Assembly (NCBI RefSeq): GCF_036488675.1
Contig: NZ_CP133152.1
Span: 1,116,001-1,180,000 of the forward strand
Source: Sinorhizobium chiapasense
GTDB lineage: Bacteria > Pseudomonadota > Alphaproteobacteria > Rhizobiales > Rhizobiaceae
Direction of reading: 5' to 3'
Length of the DNA: 64,000 nt
In this document: positions 46,097 through 55,411 of the stretch, in pieces
Numbering within the stretch: the first letter of the stretch is position 1
Layout of the letters: every line of letters starts with the position of its first letter
Notes under the pieces: model-generated
Databases searched by the model: none
The model's input: the letters and a program-made list of their open reading frames with translations, nothing else
What the model was told of the DNA's origin: nothing
Program-made: the position numbers and the translations under genes

Positions 46097-46429
46097 TTAT
46101 TTTGCCGGGGGCTTGTAGGAAGATGCGATTTTGCCCGCCTTTTCTTGGGCCGCCTTGAATTCCGCGCCCGTATATGCTCGTACGGTTTTGATATTCGATG
46201 CTGCCCCCGATGCGGCGACGACGAGAAGCGGCGGGATCAGGTCAGCACCGTCGTCGAATTCCGTGATTGCCATCCAGTCGGTTTCGCCGGTCGTGAGATA
46301 GAAAGAATGCAGTTTCCCGCCTGCCGCTTCCATGATGGCACGGGCCGCCTTTTCTCGGTTCGTTGGATTGTCAATCATTCCCTTCGCAGATGTGGCTGAA
46401 TAGCACCCTGTGGTTATGAACAGTGGCAT
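46097..46429 (-). CDS. GYD-domain protein
   Basis: 110 residues, the full GYD family length, with GGGAGGAT before ATG 46429. The start MPLFITTGCYSATSAKGMID, AGGKLHSFYLTTGETDWMAI (the position of the family G-x-Y/D motif) and the end VRAYTGAEF match this ferredoxin-like fold. Biochemical function is unknown; relatives are common in soil alphaproteobacteria. It is a single gene. Confidence 0.82.
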   Translation of the reverse strand: MPLFITTGCYSATSAKGMIDNPTNREKAARAIMEAAGGKLHSFYLTTGETDWMAITEFDDGADLIPPLLVVAASGAASNIKTVRAYTGAEFKAAQEKAGKIASSYKPPAK

Positions 46430-46529
46430 AGGACATCCTCCCTCAATAATTGGGTAGATCGGGCGATCTGCCGAATACTCAATATCTCAAAAAACTTGGC
46501 GTTAGACGAGCGTCGAACCGCAGAGCGCT

Positions 46530-46895
46530 AGATTGGTCGCCGCCTATCTCGGCGCTGTCATGGGGGCTGGCCCCGATGACCTGCTTGGCGCAGCGATCTG
46601 CTTAGTCGCGATCTCTCTGCCTGGATTCTTGCTGCTCTTGGGCGCGTTGCCGTTCTGGGACAGCCTACGGAAGCGCCCGGTGGCTCAAGCCGCCATGGGT
46701 GGCGCGAACGCTGCCGTAGTCGGCATTCTCGGCGCGCCTCTTTATAACCCACGTGTGGACCAGCGCGGTGCTCAATTTCAGACGGTTTTGCGCTCGCGTT
46801 GACTGGGTTCATCGTGTTGGCTGTCTGGGAGGCTCAGCCGTGGATTGTTGTGTTCTCGATGGCGATGGGTGGCATCGTACTTCCACGTTGGCCGC
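46530..46895 (+). pseudogene. chromate transporter (chrA) 3'-part remnant
   Basis: One frame gives AAYLGAVMGAGPDDLLGAAI, LPGFLLLLGALPFWDSLRKR and QAAMGGANAAVVGILGAPLY, the second half of ChrA. The match continues after frame changes as VWTSAV and then DGFALALTGFIVLAVWEAQP. At least two frameshifts and the loss of the N-terminal half make it non-functional. ChrA exports chromate across the inner membrane. The IS110-family transposase lies just downstream and may have contributed to the decay. Confidence 0.75.
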
Positions 46896-47144
46896 TTCTC
46901 TAATCGGGCATTTGGGTCAAGCTCTTTCTGATCTTCGTTGGCCTGATCGTTCACGCGGGTCACGCTTCTCTTCGCAGTCTGTTTGCCCCTCGCGTTTGGA
47001 GCCGCTGCACGCATGCATGGGATCAGGGTCTGGAGAGCCTCGCTTTGGGGCGCGCTCGAAGCGCAGCAGTCATACTCGGCTTCATCCATCCCGTCGTCCG
47101 CATGGGACGATCCGGCCAGGGTCGGTTTCGAGGGCGGTGTTAAA

Positions 47145-48179
47145 TCATGCTGCAGCCTCCGATCCGAACCGGAACTCTGTACCGTCAATCCACATGCGAT
47201 GCAGAACGACGGCAATCTTTCGGGCGACGGCTACGATGGCTCGTCGGCGTCCCTTGGTCTTCATCAGCCGCACGCCCCAGGCCTTCAAGCTATTCCAGGC
47301 AATCGAGCGCATGAGCATCGCATTGGCGGCGGCATAAAGTGTCGCCCGCACGTCGGCGTCTCCGGCGTGAGAGATGCGACCAGGGTTGTCCTTCTCGCCA
47401 GACTGGAACCTTCGCGGCGTCAATCCGAAGTGAGCGCCGACGGTACGCGAACTTCTGAAGCGCGCGGGATCATCAACCGCAGCCTTGAAGCTCAAGGCCG
47501 TTACGTACCCAACACCAGGAACACTCATAAACCGCGCGGTGACGGCGTCTCGCTTCGCGACCCTTCGGACTCGTCGATCGAGTTCGAGGAAGATTTCCAG
47601 GAGCATTTGCCTAGCTTCCAGCAGCGGGAGTAACGCGTGGCTCAACGCCGGATCGCCTTCGATTGTGCCGCGGACAGCCGTTTCGAATGCGCCACCTCGC
47701 AGCCGCATCGGCAGCTTGACGCCGAAGACTTTGAGGAGGCCGCGAATCTCGTTTTCAAGATCAATGCATTTCCTTTGCATGACCTTGCGGCTGGAGAGGA
47801 GTGCACGGATGTAATGGCTTTCGACACTCTTCACAAGCACCCGGCTGTACCAACCCGATCGCAGCAGTTGGGCTATGCCACGGGCGTCGTTCTTGTCAGT
47901 CTTGTTCCGCATGGCCGAAAGAGCGGCATTGACTTGACGCGCCTCCATGCGCACGACATCGAAACTAGCCTCCGTCAAGCCGTAGGTTAAGTGCTGAGTG
48001 AGCGTACCAGCCTCAAGCCCGACTTGATGAATCTGTTCGCCGAAATCGTTCAGGCAGCGAACAAGGTCTGGCAAGTCAGATGGCACCGACCGCTCAAGTC
48101 TGACTTTCCCGGTTTCGTCAATAATGCAGATCGCCACTGAGCGCAGTGACACGTCCAACGCAGCATAGAACATCGTCAT
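47145..48179 (-). mobile_element. IS110-family transposase gene
   Basis: 344 residues. The N-terminal RuvC-like DEDD site is visible at Asp9 (ALDVS), Glu56 (GLEAG), Asp95 and Asp98 (KTDKNDARG). The C-terminal Transposase_20 domain contains SVPGVGYVTALSF and TVGAHFGLTPRRFQSGEKDN, the region with the conserved Ser. The reading frame appears intact, so the element may still move. IS110 elements lack ordinary inverted repeats and use an end-derived bridge RNA, so the boundaries and the guide RNA could not be fixed by eye. It lies between a broken chrA and a broken recombinase. Confidence 0.93.
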
Positions 48180-48487
48180 CTCCCTTCATCTCGGTTGCAC
48201 CGGGACTGTACTGGGAGCTTGCCCCTCGTGGGACCGCCCGATTACGCATGCTTCGGGCCGTTTCCAGGCGCTAGGGCCGAGTACTCAGATGTCCGCTTTA
48301 CGCATCGCGGATCCTTTCAGCGGACAGTCTGCTGCCGGCCCGGAACACGTCATTCGGCGATCAGCTTGGTGACGACCGCTTCTGGGTGCAATTCAGCCGT
48401 TTCAAGTGCCAGCCTTGGGTGACTGCTCACCACCCGCTCCAGTCCTTTGCATCTGACCGCCGAGTGGCGGGAATCCGAACAATTGCG
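48180..48487. other. flank of the IS110-family element
   Basis: The upstream non-coding end of the IS110-family element probably lies here. TGTCCGCT (48290-48297) and AGCGGACA (48319-48326) form a perfect 8-base inverted repeat. No gene is supported. Confidence 0.4.
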
Positions 48488-48718
48488 TCATTCGCCGCTC
48501 GCGCGATCGCGCTTGGCGATATCAGCAACCGTAGTCTTGCTGATCGCCAGATCGCGGGCGATCCAGCGAGGGCTGCGTCCTTTCGCGATGAGTGCCTGTA
48601 CCTTCGGTGCGAGCCTGTCCGACTTTGGCCGTCGGCCATGCTGTCGCCCAAGCTTTCTGCCGCGCGCCTTGGCAGCGGCGAGCCCGGATTTGACGCGTTC
48701 GCCGATCAGGTCGCGCTC
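48488..48718 (-). pseudogene. serine recombinase (resolvase/invertase) C-terminal remnant
   Basis: A start-less frame of 76 codons reads ERDLIGERVKSGLAAAKARG, GRRPKSDRLAPKVQALIAKG and RSPRWIARDLAISKTTVADI, ending at 48488. The first part is the end of the long E-helix and the second the C-terminal helix-turn-helix of resolvase/invertase proteins. The catalytic N-terminal domain is absent. Its front end abuts the stop of the VOC gene, showing an illegitimate junction. Confidence 0.78.
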
Positions 48719-49166
48719 AGCCCATCATGCTTTCCATCGCCTTCATCATCTCGTCTTCGGGTACGTCGCGGACGTGAGTGGCGAAGGTCCAGTTGTAGCC
48801 GAACGGGTCGTTGACGACGGCCGTGCGGTCGCCCCAGAACATGTCCATCGGCTCGGACTGCGACGTCATGCCCGCATCGACCGCCTTCTTGTAGGCGGCG
48901 TCGGCATCATCGACGTAGAGATAGAACGCGCAGGAATCGGTTCCCTTCGGAGCCTTTCGCGGAAACTGTTCGAGCTCGTCAGTTACAAAAAGGACAGAAG
49001 TCCCGATTTTTAGTGCGGAATGCACGACCTTGTCGCTGCCAGGCACCGTCATGACGCCCATGCTCTGGGCGCCGAGTGCCTTCTGGTAAAGATCGATTGC
49101 CTTCTTGGCGTCCGAGACCACGATTTGCGGCGTGATGGTGGAAAATCCTTCGGGAATGCGCGCCAT
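48717..49166 (-). CDS. VOC-family (PhnB/glyoxalase-like) protein
   Basis: 149 residues with AAGGGAGGAAAG before ATG 49166. The VOC fold is indicated by ITPQIVVSDAKKAIDLYQKA at the start, CAFYLYVDDADAAYKKAVDAG in the second half and EPMDMFWGDRTAVVNDPFGY near the end, as in PhnB-like proteins. Some members bind metals or confer resistance to small molecules; the function of this one is unknown. The stop codon overlaps the recombinase remnant. Confidence 0.85.
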   Translation of the reverse strand: MARIPEGFSTITPQIVVSDAKKAIDLYQKALGAQSMGVMTVPGSDKVVHSALKIGTSVLFVTDELEQFPRKAPKGTDSCAFYLYVDDADAAYKKAVDAGMTSQSEPMDMFWGDRTAVVNDPFGYNWTFATHVRDVPEDEMMKAMESMMG

Positions 49167-49259
49167 GATTCTTTCCTCCCTTGTTTGGAGTGAATTTTAG
49201 CGGCCCGAGCGTTCGGTTTTATGACGCCCGTTCGGGCTGTCTCTGACATTCACCCAGGC

Positions 49260-49419
49260 CCCATCGGCCACCGAACATATCGGGGAAGAGGCGCCCGTTA
49301 AGAAGCAGCGCGCGATCGATCCCCTTCCCTTCCGCATGGGCCTCCGCCTTGTCGAGCAGCGCCGAGAGCGTATTGAGACCGATCGCGAATGCCGGAATTG
49401 ATGCGTTGGACATCGACAT
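49260..49419 (-). pseudogene. DUF1993 protein, N-terminal remnant
   Basis: MSMSNASIPAFAIGLNTLSA, LLDKAEAHAEGKGID and LLNGRLFPDMF are the typical start of DUF1993 proteins (~170 residues). After FPDMF the frame diverges into unrelated residues and ends at 49219, so about two thirds of the gene is missing. It reads in the same direction as the VOC gene. Confidence 0.72.
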
Positions 49420-49695
49420 GATCGGAATCTCAATCCGATGGTGGGACGTCATCAGGTCAAACCGGCGCGGCTGCGATAAACAGCAAGGCGCTCACATACT
49501 GGATTCCGCGCCTCGCGCCGGTGACCAGCGTTTTCAGTTGATTCTAAATAAGCCAATTGTGATACTCCTGTGACAAGCGCCGCGCCACACGCGGGGCGCG
49601 GCAGTATCCGTCTGAAAACGACGACGAAGCCAACGGGGGCTCGCGTTTCACTGATCACCACGGACGCGTTTCAGGGGCGCATAGGGAGACCTAAC

Positions 49696-50037
49696 ATGGC
49701 GATACTCGAAGACGCTTTTAAGGCAAACGTAGTCACTGGCGTTGCCATCGGCGTTGGAGCACTCGTGCTGAGGCCGATCATTGTTCCTATCGTGCGGCCG
49801 ATGATCAAGACCGTCTTGAAGGCCGGACTGGTTGCCTATCATCAAGGCCGGGTCGCGGTCGCGGAACTGGGTGAAGGCTACGAGGATCTCGTGGCCGAGG
49901 CGCGCGCCGAGATGGCGGCCACTAACAGACGTGTTGAGCTTGCTGAAGCGGCTAAGCCTGCCGGATCGGTTGAGCCGGTTGCTCGCCGACCGGCGTCGAA
50001 AGCGTCAACTTCTCGCGACGAAGATCAACATAAATAA
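49696..50037 (+). CDS. DUF5132-like protein
   Basis: 113 residues from ATG 49696 (GGGAGACC upstream). Residues ~10-50 are hydrophobic with Pro and Arg (VVTGVAIGVGALVLRPIIVP, VLKAGLVAYHQG), followed by a helical acidic segment AVAELGEGYEDLVAEARAEM and a Lys/Arg-rich tail. This matches the DUF5132 pattern. The protein may be membrane-associated. Function unknown. Confidence 0.72.
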   Translation: MAILEDAFKANVVTGVAIGVGALVLRPIIVPIVRPMIKTVLKAGLVAYHQGRVAVAELGEGYEDLVAEARAEMAATNRRVELAEAAKPAGSVEPVARRPASKASTSRDEDQHK

Positions 50038-50196
50038 GTGCTTCATCACATCGCCGGCAGCGTCAAGGCTGCCGGCGAGGGTTGGCGGGATCGTGTCTTG
50101 CGCGGCCTTGCGAAACTGCCACGGTCGGCGCTCTGTGCAACGATTTCTTGTTGCCGTGCTGGCTGCAACCATCCGCCACCATGAAAGGGTTTCGAT

Positions 50197-50519
50197 ATGG
50201 GTTCGACGCGGAGAAAAGTATACGAAGCCTTGGTCGAAGGAGCGACGTGGTGCCGTTCCGACGACGAACTTTACGGTCTCGTCCGGAGGCAATCCCCGAA
50301 AACTCCAGCAAGACGCTTGTCCGAGCCTCGCTGCTGGCCTTGACTGACCTTGATCTCAACAATGCCAACGCGCTCTGCACGATCTATGCACTGGCGATCA
50401 AGCATCGCCTGGACGGGACGCAAACTGATGAGATCGATGATGTGGGCGACGATGGTCCGCTCGAACTGATCCCTTCCATCTGCACTAATCAGAGTGGTCA
50501 ATCCGGGAAGGGAAGGTAG
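50197..50519 (+). pseudogene. frameshifted small hypothetical gene
   Basis: The frame from ATG 50197 (MGSTRRKVYEALVEGATWCR, SDDELYGLVRRQSPKT) ends early. The adjacent frame takes over near 50305 with KTLVRASLLALTDLDLNNAN and ALCTIYALAIKHRLDG to 50519. Both halves have coding-like composition and would form a ~107-residue protein if one base were corrected. No family was identified. A sequencing error is also possible. Confidence 0.45.
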
Positions 50520-50647
50520 CGTGAACACGCGCCCTGATTCTCAAGGGAATAAAGCGCGCACGCATTAGTTGGGTTCGATGGTCTGGCGCTTACGAACTGG
50601 TCCCTACACCTACCTATTGATCAGTCGGCGCGGAGCGGAGATGCCTC

Positions 50648-51040
50648 TTGGAACGATCGTTATTTCTCGCCAGACTCCTGGGGCCGACATTCGTCGCGGT
50701 CGCGATCGGGATGCTGATCAATCTCGGCATGTACGAGACCATGATCGCGGAGGCGCTGCGCCCCGGCACCCTGTTCTATCTGTCCGGATTGCTTTCGCTG
50801 CTGGCTGGCCTCGCAATCGTCAACCTGCACAATAGATGGCAAATGGACTGGCGCGTGATCATCACCGTGCTGGGCTGGCTGATGACAATCGGTGGCATCA
50901 TGCGTATCGCCTTGCCGCAGGTCGCGATTGCGGTTGGCTCGACCATCTATGGCGGCCGCGCCTCTACCATAGTCGCCGCGCTGCTAACCGGTGCGTTGGG
51001 CGCTTTCCTGAGCTTCAAGGGTTACATGCGGCGTGATTGA
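50648..51040 (+). CDS. four-helix membrane protein of unknown function
   Basis: 130 residues from TTG 50648, with GGAG ~9 bases upstream. Four hydrophobic helices are visible at about 8-28, 42-60, 69-90 and 100-122 (LGPTFVAVAIGMLINLGMYE, GTLFYLSGLLSLLAGLAIV, VIITVLGWLMTIGGIMRIAL, TIVAALLTGALGAFLSFKGY). It ends MRRD. It is probably a small inner-membrane protein. No family was named with confidence. Confidence 0.68.
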   Translation: MERSLFLARLLGPTFVAVAIGMLINLGMYETMIAEALRPGTLFYLSGLLSLLAGLAIVNLHNRWQMDWRVIITVLGWLMTIGGIMRIALPQVAIAVGSTIYGGRASTIVAALLTGALGAFLSFKGYMRRD

Positions 51041-51159
51041 GACCACGGAATTACTGGGCTGTTCCCCAGCAGTTGCGATGGTAGGTTCGGCCGTTACGCC
51101 ATTGTCAGGAATCGGTCGCACTGGATACATGAGCTGAAGCTACTGGATGCAGAAGCTGA

Positions 51160-51630
51160 TGTCAGCACCTTTTCGACACGGCGGTAGGAGTCTTCCGTAC
51201 CGCCGACCATGATCGACGGACCATGACGGGCGCCCTCCTCACCACCAGAGACACCCATGCCGATGAAGGTAAGACCGGAGTCCTTCAGCGCCTCGAAACG
51301 GCGCATCGTGTCGCGGAAATTGGCGTTGCCGGCGTCGATCATGATGTCGCCCTTGGCAAGATAGGGCTTCAGGATTTCCATCTGCTGGTCGACCGCTTCG
51401 CCGGCCTTGATCATGATGATGATCGGCCGCGGCGGGCGGATGGCGGCGACAAATTCCTCGATCGTCTCGCAGGGAACGATCTGCTCCTTGGGCGCGTCGG
51501 CTTCCGCATAGAACTTGCGCGTCGCCTCGACCGTGCGGTTGAAGACCGCGATCCTGTTGCCCTTTTCCGCGATGTTGAGCGCGAGGTTCGACCCCATGAC
51601 GCCGAGGCCGATAAGCCCGATTTCCGCGTC
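51160..51630 (-). pseudogene. 6-phosphogluconate dehydrogenase (gnd) fragment
   Basis: The sequence runs AEIGLIGLGVMGSNLALNIA, NRIAVFNRT, IIIMIKAGEAVDQQ, KGDIMIDAGNANFRDTMRR and GVSGGEEGARHGPSIMVGG to VEKVLTS, where homology stops. This is the NADP-binding N-terminal third of Gnd. The native start is missing and the remaining two thirds are absent, so it is a remnant with both ends lost. An intact gnd presumably exists elsewhere in the genome. Confidence 0.85.
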
Positions 51631-51733
51631 TGCATTACAAACTCCGGCAAATGCGATGTCTGGTCGCCGGCGCCTTGGCCGAATTCGCTCCTTTTCACTT
51701 GCTCACCAGTCACTCAGAAGGCGAGCTGAACCT

Positions 51734-51811
51734 TCATCGAACGGCTCCGGTCGCCTCAAACGCCTTCACGGCATCATCGATCGGAAACACCGAAGTCAGC
51801 AATGGCTTCAA
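51734..51811 (-). pseudogene. zinc-type alcohol dehydrogenase, C-terminal tail remnant
   Basis: The 25 codons before a TGA at 51734-51736 read LKPLLTSVFPIDDAVKAFEA, the usual last residues of medium-chain dehydrogenases (FPIDDAVKAFE). Too short to name the enzyme. Confidence 0.4.
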
Positions 51812-51825
51812 GTCACGGCTCCTAT

Positions 51826-52035
51826 GGCACTCGGCTCTACCTCTGCGGACCAGAAAACCTCACGCATTTCAAACGCATGCTGTTTCGCGATTGGCTCCGT
51901 GCTCACCCGGACGACACTGCCGAATATGCCGCGCTGAAGCGCAAACTGGCAGCGGAGGCAACCGGCGACTGGAAATTCTACACTGGCGGCGAACCTGACT
52001 TCGTCGCGAGGATCGTGCAACAAGCATCCGCCTAA
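51826..52035 (+). pseudogene. GrpB/UPF0157 family C-terminal remnant
   Basis: The frame reads TRLYLCGPENLTHFKRMLFR, DWLRAHPDDTAEYAALKRKL and YTGGEPDFVARIVQQ, the C-terminal ~70 residues of GrpB-type (nucleotidyltransferase-fold) proteins. The N-terminal ~100 residues are missing; the upstream DNA is a dehydrogenase tail on the opposite strand, so the junction is at about 51820. Confidence 0.65.
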
Positions 52036-52356
52036 TGGGTTACCAGAAGTCGGCTGTCCGCCGGACCCCGTCGTCCTATAGGGGGCCATCTGAAGCCGAC
52101 CCGCTGAAGCGTCGGATTGCCTCAGGCGCGCCACTGGCGACACCGGTCACGTGCCGCGGGCAAACGGCCGCGTCGGCATTGTGCATTTCCCACGGCAAAC
52201 TTCGTGTCTGCCACGCGGCCGACGCGGCCGTTCCAGGGGCAGCGGTAACCGGCCCTTGATCTTTCCACGCCATCGACGATCGCCGGGGGGCACACGCTCC
52301 TGCGGGAGCGGCCCATCACCCATTGCACGATGGCATGACAGGTCTATCATGCGAGC
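52036..52356. other. gene-free stretch
   Basis: No gene, RNA or repeat was recognised. It should contain the promoter of the radical SAM gene at 52357. Confidence 0.45.
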
Positions 52357-53499
52357 ATGTCCGCAATCCCCAACGCCACAACCTCTGCCCGCCCGGATCT
52401 GCAGCCGCCGGACGCGTCGATTGTGCCGGGCCGCTATTGGCACGCGCTCGGCGATGGGCGCATTCAGTGCGACCTCTGTCCGCGACTTTGCAAGTTGCAT
52501 GAGGGGCAACAGGGGCTCTGCTTCGTCCGCGCCCGCCAGGGCGACCGGATGGTGCTGACGACCTACGGCCGCTCCAGCGGCTTCTGCGCGGATCCGATCG
52601 AGAAAAAGCCGCTCAACCATTTTCTGCCGCGAACCGCCGTCCTGTCGTTCGGCACGGCCGGCTGCAATCTCGCCTGCCGGTTCTGCCAGAATTGGGACAT
52701 CAGCAAGTCTCGCGCGATCGACACGCTTGCCGACGCCGCTTCCCCCGCGGCGATCGCCCGTGCGGCGGCAGATCTCGGCTGCCGCAGCGTTGCCTTCACC
52801 TACAACGACCCCGTCATCTTCCATGAATACGCCATCGACGTGGCCGATGCCTGCCATGAGCGGGGGATCAAAAGCGTCGCGGTTACGGCCGGCTATGTCT
52901 GCGCCGAACCACGCATCGAATTCTACCGCCACATGGATGCGGCCAATGTCGATCTCAAGGCTTTCACCGAGCGCTTTTACCAGCGCGTCTGCAGCGGCCA
53001 TCTCCAGGCGGTGCTCGACACTCTTGTTTATCTCAAGCGTGAGACCTCCGTCTGGTTCGAGATCACGACGCTGCTCATTCCCGGCGAGAACGATTCCGAG
53101 ACGGAGATCGAGGCGCTGGCACAATGGATCATGGAAGAACTTGGCCCGGATGTGCCGCTTCACTTCACGGCCTTCCATCCCGACTGGAAGATGATGGACA
53201 AACCGCCCACCGCGCCCGCAACGCTGGCACGGGCGCGCCGCATCGGCCTCCGGAACGGGCTGCGTTACGTGTACTGCGGTAACGTGCACGACGACGTCGG
53301 CGGCAGCACCTGGTGTCATGCCTGCGGCGCATGCCTGATCGCCCGCGACTGGTACAGCTTGCTATCCTGGGCTCTCGACGCAGAGGGTCGCTGCCACCGC
53401 TGCGGCACGCGTTGCTCAGGCGTGTTCGAGCCGCACCCGGGTGACTGGGGCGCCTATCGTCGGCCGGTGCGTATCACGCCGATGACGGCACCGGCTTGA
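52357..53499 (+). CDS. amrS: AmmeMemoRadiSam system radical SAM enzyme
   Basis: 380 residues. The N-terminal CDLCPRLCKLHEGQQGLCFV is the cysteine-rich start of AmrS. The radical SAM cluster motif is CNLACRFC (Cys103, Cys107, Cys110), followed by VAFTYNDPVIFHEYAID, VDLKAFTERFY and HFTAFHPDWKMMDKPPT. A C-terminal Cys-rich part (CHACGACLI, CHRCGTRCSG) probably binds another metal site. The family is usually found with AMMECR1 and Memo proteins. Neither is encoded in this window, so the gene is an orphan here. The enzyme is cytoplasmic; its reaction is poorly defined. Confidence 0.9.
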   Translation: MSAIPNATTSARPDLQPPDASIVPGRYWHALGDGRIQCDLCPRLCKLHEGQQGLCFVRARQGDRMVLTTYGRSSGFCADPIEKKPLNHFLPRTAVLSFGTAGCNLACRFCQNWDISKSRAIDTLADAASPAAIARAAADLGCRSVAFTYNDPVIFHEYAIDVADACHERGIKSVAVTAGYVCAEPRIEFYRHMDAANVDLKAFTERFYQRVCSGHLQAVLDTLVYLKRETSVWFEITTLLIPGENDSETEIEALAQWIMEELGPDVPLHFTAFHPDWKMMDKPPTAPATLARARRIGLRNGLRYVYCGNVHDDVGGSTWCHACGACLIARDWYSLLSWALDAEGRCHRCGTRCSGVFEPHPGDWGAYRRPVRITPMTAPA

Positions 53500-53685
53500 C
53501 CGGGCGACGGCTGTGCGCAAAAGGGCTAAAGGCCGCATCAAAGGAGGTACGGCGCCGATTTCCAGCGTAGATTTCCAAACGCAGGGTCTGTGGGTCGCCG
53601 TAACCTTTCAAGTATTCTTCGGTGGGTGGTTCTCCGGAGGCGCCTTTGGCCCGTCCCTTTTCTGGCACCGGCGAGGAGGCTCAAT

Positions 53686-54261
53686 GTGTCAGTACCCGCA
53701 ACATGCCCGTTCCTCACGCTCCTTCTTGTTTGGATGCTGCTGAGCAACGCGACGGCGGCGCAGCCGGGCGCCGGTCGTGACGATCGACGCAATGCGCCTG
53801 CGCATGAAGTCTACGACCCCGCCAACGACACTTGGTCGAACCGTGCGGCTCTTCCGACCCCGCGCGACCATCTCGCGATCGCCGTGGTCGGCCGGCGGCT
53901 TTATGCAATCGGTGGCCGCATCGACGGCAGCTATGCCAGCAACCTGGCCGCCAACGAGGTCTATGATCCGGCAAGCGACCGTTGGGAACGCCGCTCCGAC
54001 TTGCCGACGCCGCGCAGCGGGATCGCGGCGGCCGTTATCGACGGACGCATCGTTGTGGTCGGCGGCGAAGCGCCCGAGGCTACCTTCGACACGGTCGAGG
54101 CTTACGACCCCGTGAGCGACGCCTGGCAACGCCTTGCAGCTATGCCGACGGCGCGGCACGGCTTGGGGGCGGCCGTGGTCGATGGCCGGATATTCGTTGT
54201 CGGCGGCGGACCGACGCCAGGCGGTTCGGCTTCCACCGCCAACGAGGTCTTTACCCCCTAG
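53686..54261 (+). CDS. exported Kelch-repeat protein, short form
   Basis: 191 residues from GTG 53686, which has GAGGAGG about 6 bases upstream. A signal peptide spans ~1-26 (FLTLLLVWMLLSNATAAQ). Three Kelch units follow (EVYDPANDTWSNRAALPTPR, YAIGGRIDG, EVYDPASDRWERRSDLPTPR, VVVGGEAPE, EAYDPVSDAWQRLAAMPTAR, FVVGGG). Six or so units make a full propeller, so this is about half of one, and the jump from signal peptide into the middle of a blade suggests an internal deletion. It may be periplasmic or degraded. Confidence 0.7.
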   Translation: MSVPATCPFLTLLLVWMLLSNATAAQPGAGRDDRRNAPAHEVYDPANDTWSNRAALPTPRDHLAIAVVGRRLYAIGGRIDGSYASNLAANEVYDPASDRWERRSDLPTPRSGIAAAVIDGRIVVVGGEAPEATFDTVEAYDPVSDAWQRLAAMPTARHGLGAAVVDGRIFVVGGGPTPGGSASTANEVFTP

Positions 54262-54591
54262 ACGCGCGGGAGGTAGCACCCCCAGGGTTCCATGCGGACG
54301 TGCGAGATCGGAGGCCGCGCGAATATTGGAGATCGCGCCCGGCAACTCGCCGGATGCCCTCGAATCTACGGCCGACGAAGCCGAGTTCGTCGCGCTTCAC
54401 ACGGCGATCGACGAGTGGTGTCGCCATCCTTACGATTAGGAACTTCGCCTGTGTCTGCGCCTACCGCTGTGTTGGTCGATCCGCGAGGAAGCCGAGGCGG
54501 CAGCGGGGGGAATCGGCCGCATGTGGCGGCTTGAAATCACCTTGCGTGGGCCTACCTACCATTGCGTTGCCTACGTTGAAGGAGCGCAGCG
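54262..54591. other. gene-free stretch
   Basis: No gene is supported. A short frame near 54350-54440 (ADEAEFVALHTAIDEWCRHP) has protein-like composition but no start and no known family; it may be a remnant. Confidence 0.35.
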
Positions 54592-55077
54592 ATGGAACTC
54601 ACTGTCGTGCCCATCGTCAAGCCGGACGCCGCCAACTTCATTTTTGGCCAGTCGCATTTCATCAAGACTGTGGAAGACCTTCACGAGGCGCTGGTGGGTG
54701 CGGTCCCCGGGATCCGCTTCGGGCTGGCGTTCTGCGAGGCCTCCGGCAAGCGGCTGGTGCGCTGCTCGGGTAATGACGAAGCGGTGCTCGCCCTCGCACG
54801 CGATAACGCATTGGCCATTGGCGCCGGCCATACTTTCCTGATCTTCCTGGGCGACGGATTCTTTCCCGTCAACGTGCTGGCTGCGGTGCGTGTGGTGCCA
54901 GAGGTCTGCCGCATTTTCTGCGCGACGGCGAACCCGACACAGGTGATCGTCGCGCAAACGGAACTGGGCCGCGGTGTGCTCGGCGTGGTGGATGGCGCTA
55001 CACCGCTAGGTGTCGAAACCGACGCAGACATTGCGTGGCGGAAAGACCTGCTGCGAAAGATCGGCTACAAGCTGTAG
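54592..55077 (+). CDS. adenosine-specific kinase family protein
   Basis: 161 residues, exactly the family size, with GAAGGAGCG before ATG 54592. The sequence MELTVVPIVKPDAANFIFGQ, SHFIKTVEDLHEALVGAVPG, LAFCEASGKRLVRCSGND, PEVCRIFCATANPTQVIVAQ and VVDGATPLGVET follows the adenosine-specific kinase (PF04008) pattern closely. Archaeal members have been reported to bind adenosine and AMP; the bacterial role is not established. It is cytoplasmic and stands alone. Confidence 0.88.
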   Translation: MELTVVPIVKPDAANFIFGQSHFIKTVEDLHEALVGAVPGIRFGLAFCEASGKRLVRCSGNDEAVLALARDNALAIGAGHTFLIFLGDGFFPVNVLAAVRVVPEVCRIFCATANPTQVIVAQTELGRGVLGVVDGATPLGVETDADIAWRKDLLRKIGYKL

Positions 55078-55411
55078 TGTCTGGATAAGGCCGATGTCGA
55101 CGCGCCTGCATGGACAATACCGTCAAGCCCCTAAATCCAGAAGCCCGCACCATTTCACGCAACGCCGGCGGTGATGGCGCGTGCCATCGCCGCGCGCCGC
55201 GGCTCTGGCAGCGCTCTCGTTGCCCCGTCACGAGGACTTGCGACGCAACACGAGGGAACGGCGTCGGTGCGCACACGAGCAGCTAAAACACTGAATCGGC
55301 GCGCGACAGATTGGGGATTCGCCGTGCCTACCCCTCGCCTCGTCTGGTTCCATCTCGCCGGCCGCGACGTCCTCTCTTTGGAAAGGCCGAACATCGGCTT
55401 AGAAGGCGCAA
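55078..55411. other. gene-free stretch before palindromic repeat
   Basis: No gene was recognised; the stretch leads into the bipartite palindrome at 55412. Confidence 0.45.

Noticed and set aside
52147..53319. A 390-residue open frame on the minus strand opposite the AmrS gene
   Set aside because: It is the antisense of a clearly conserved radical SAM gene. Its sequence is Arg/Gly/His-rich with no motif, a common artefact of high GC third positions.
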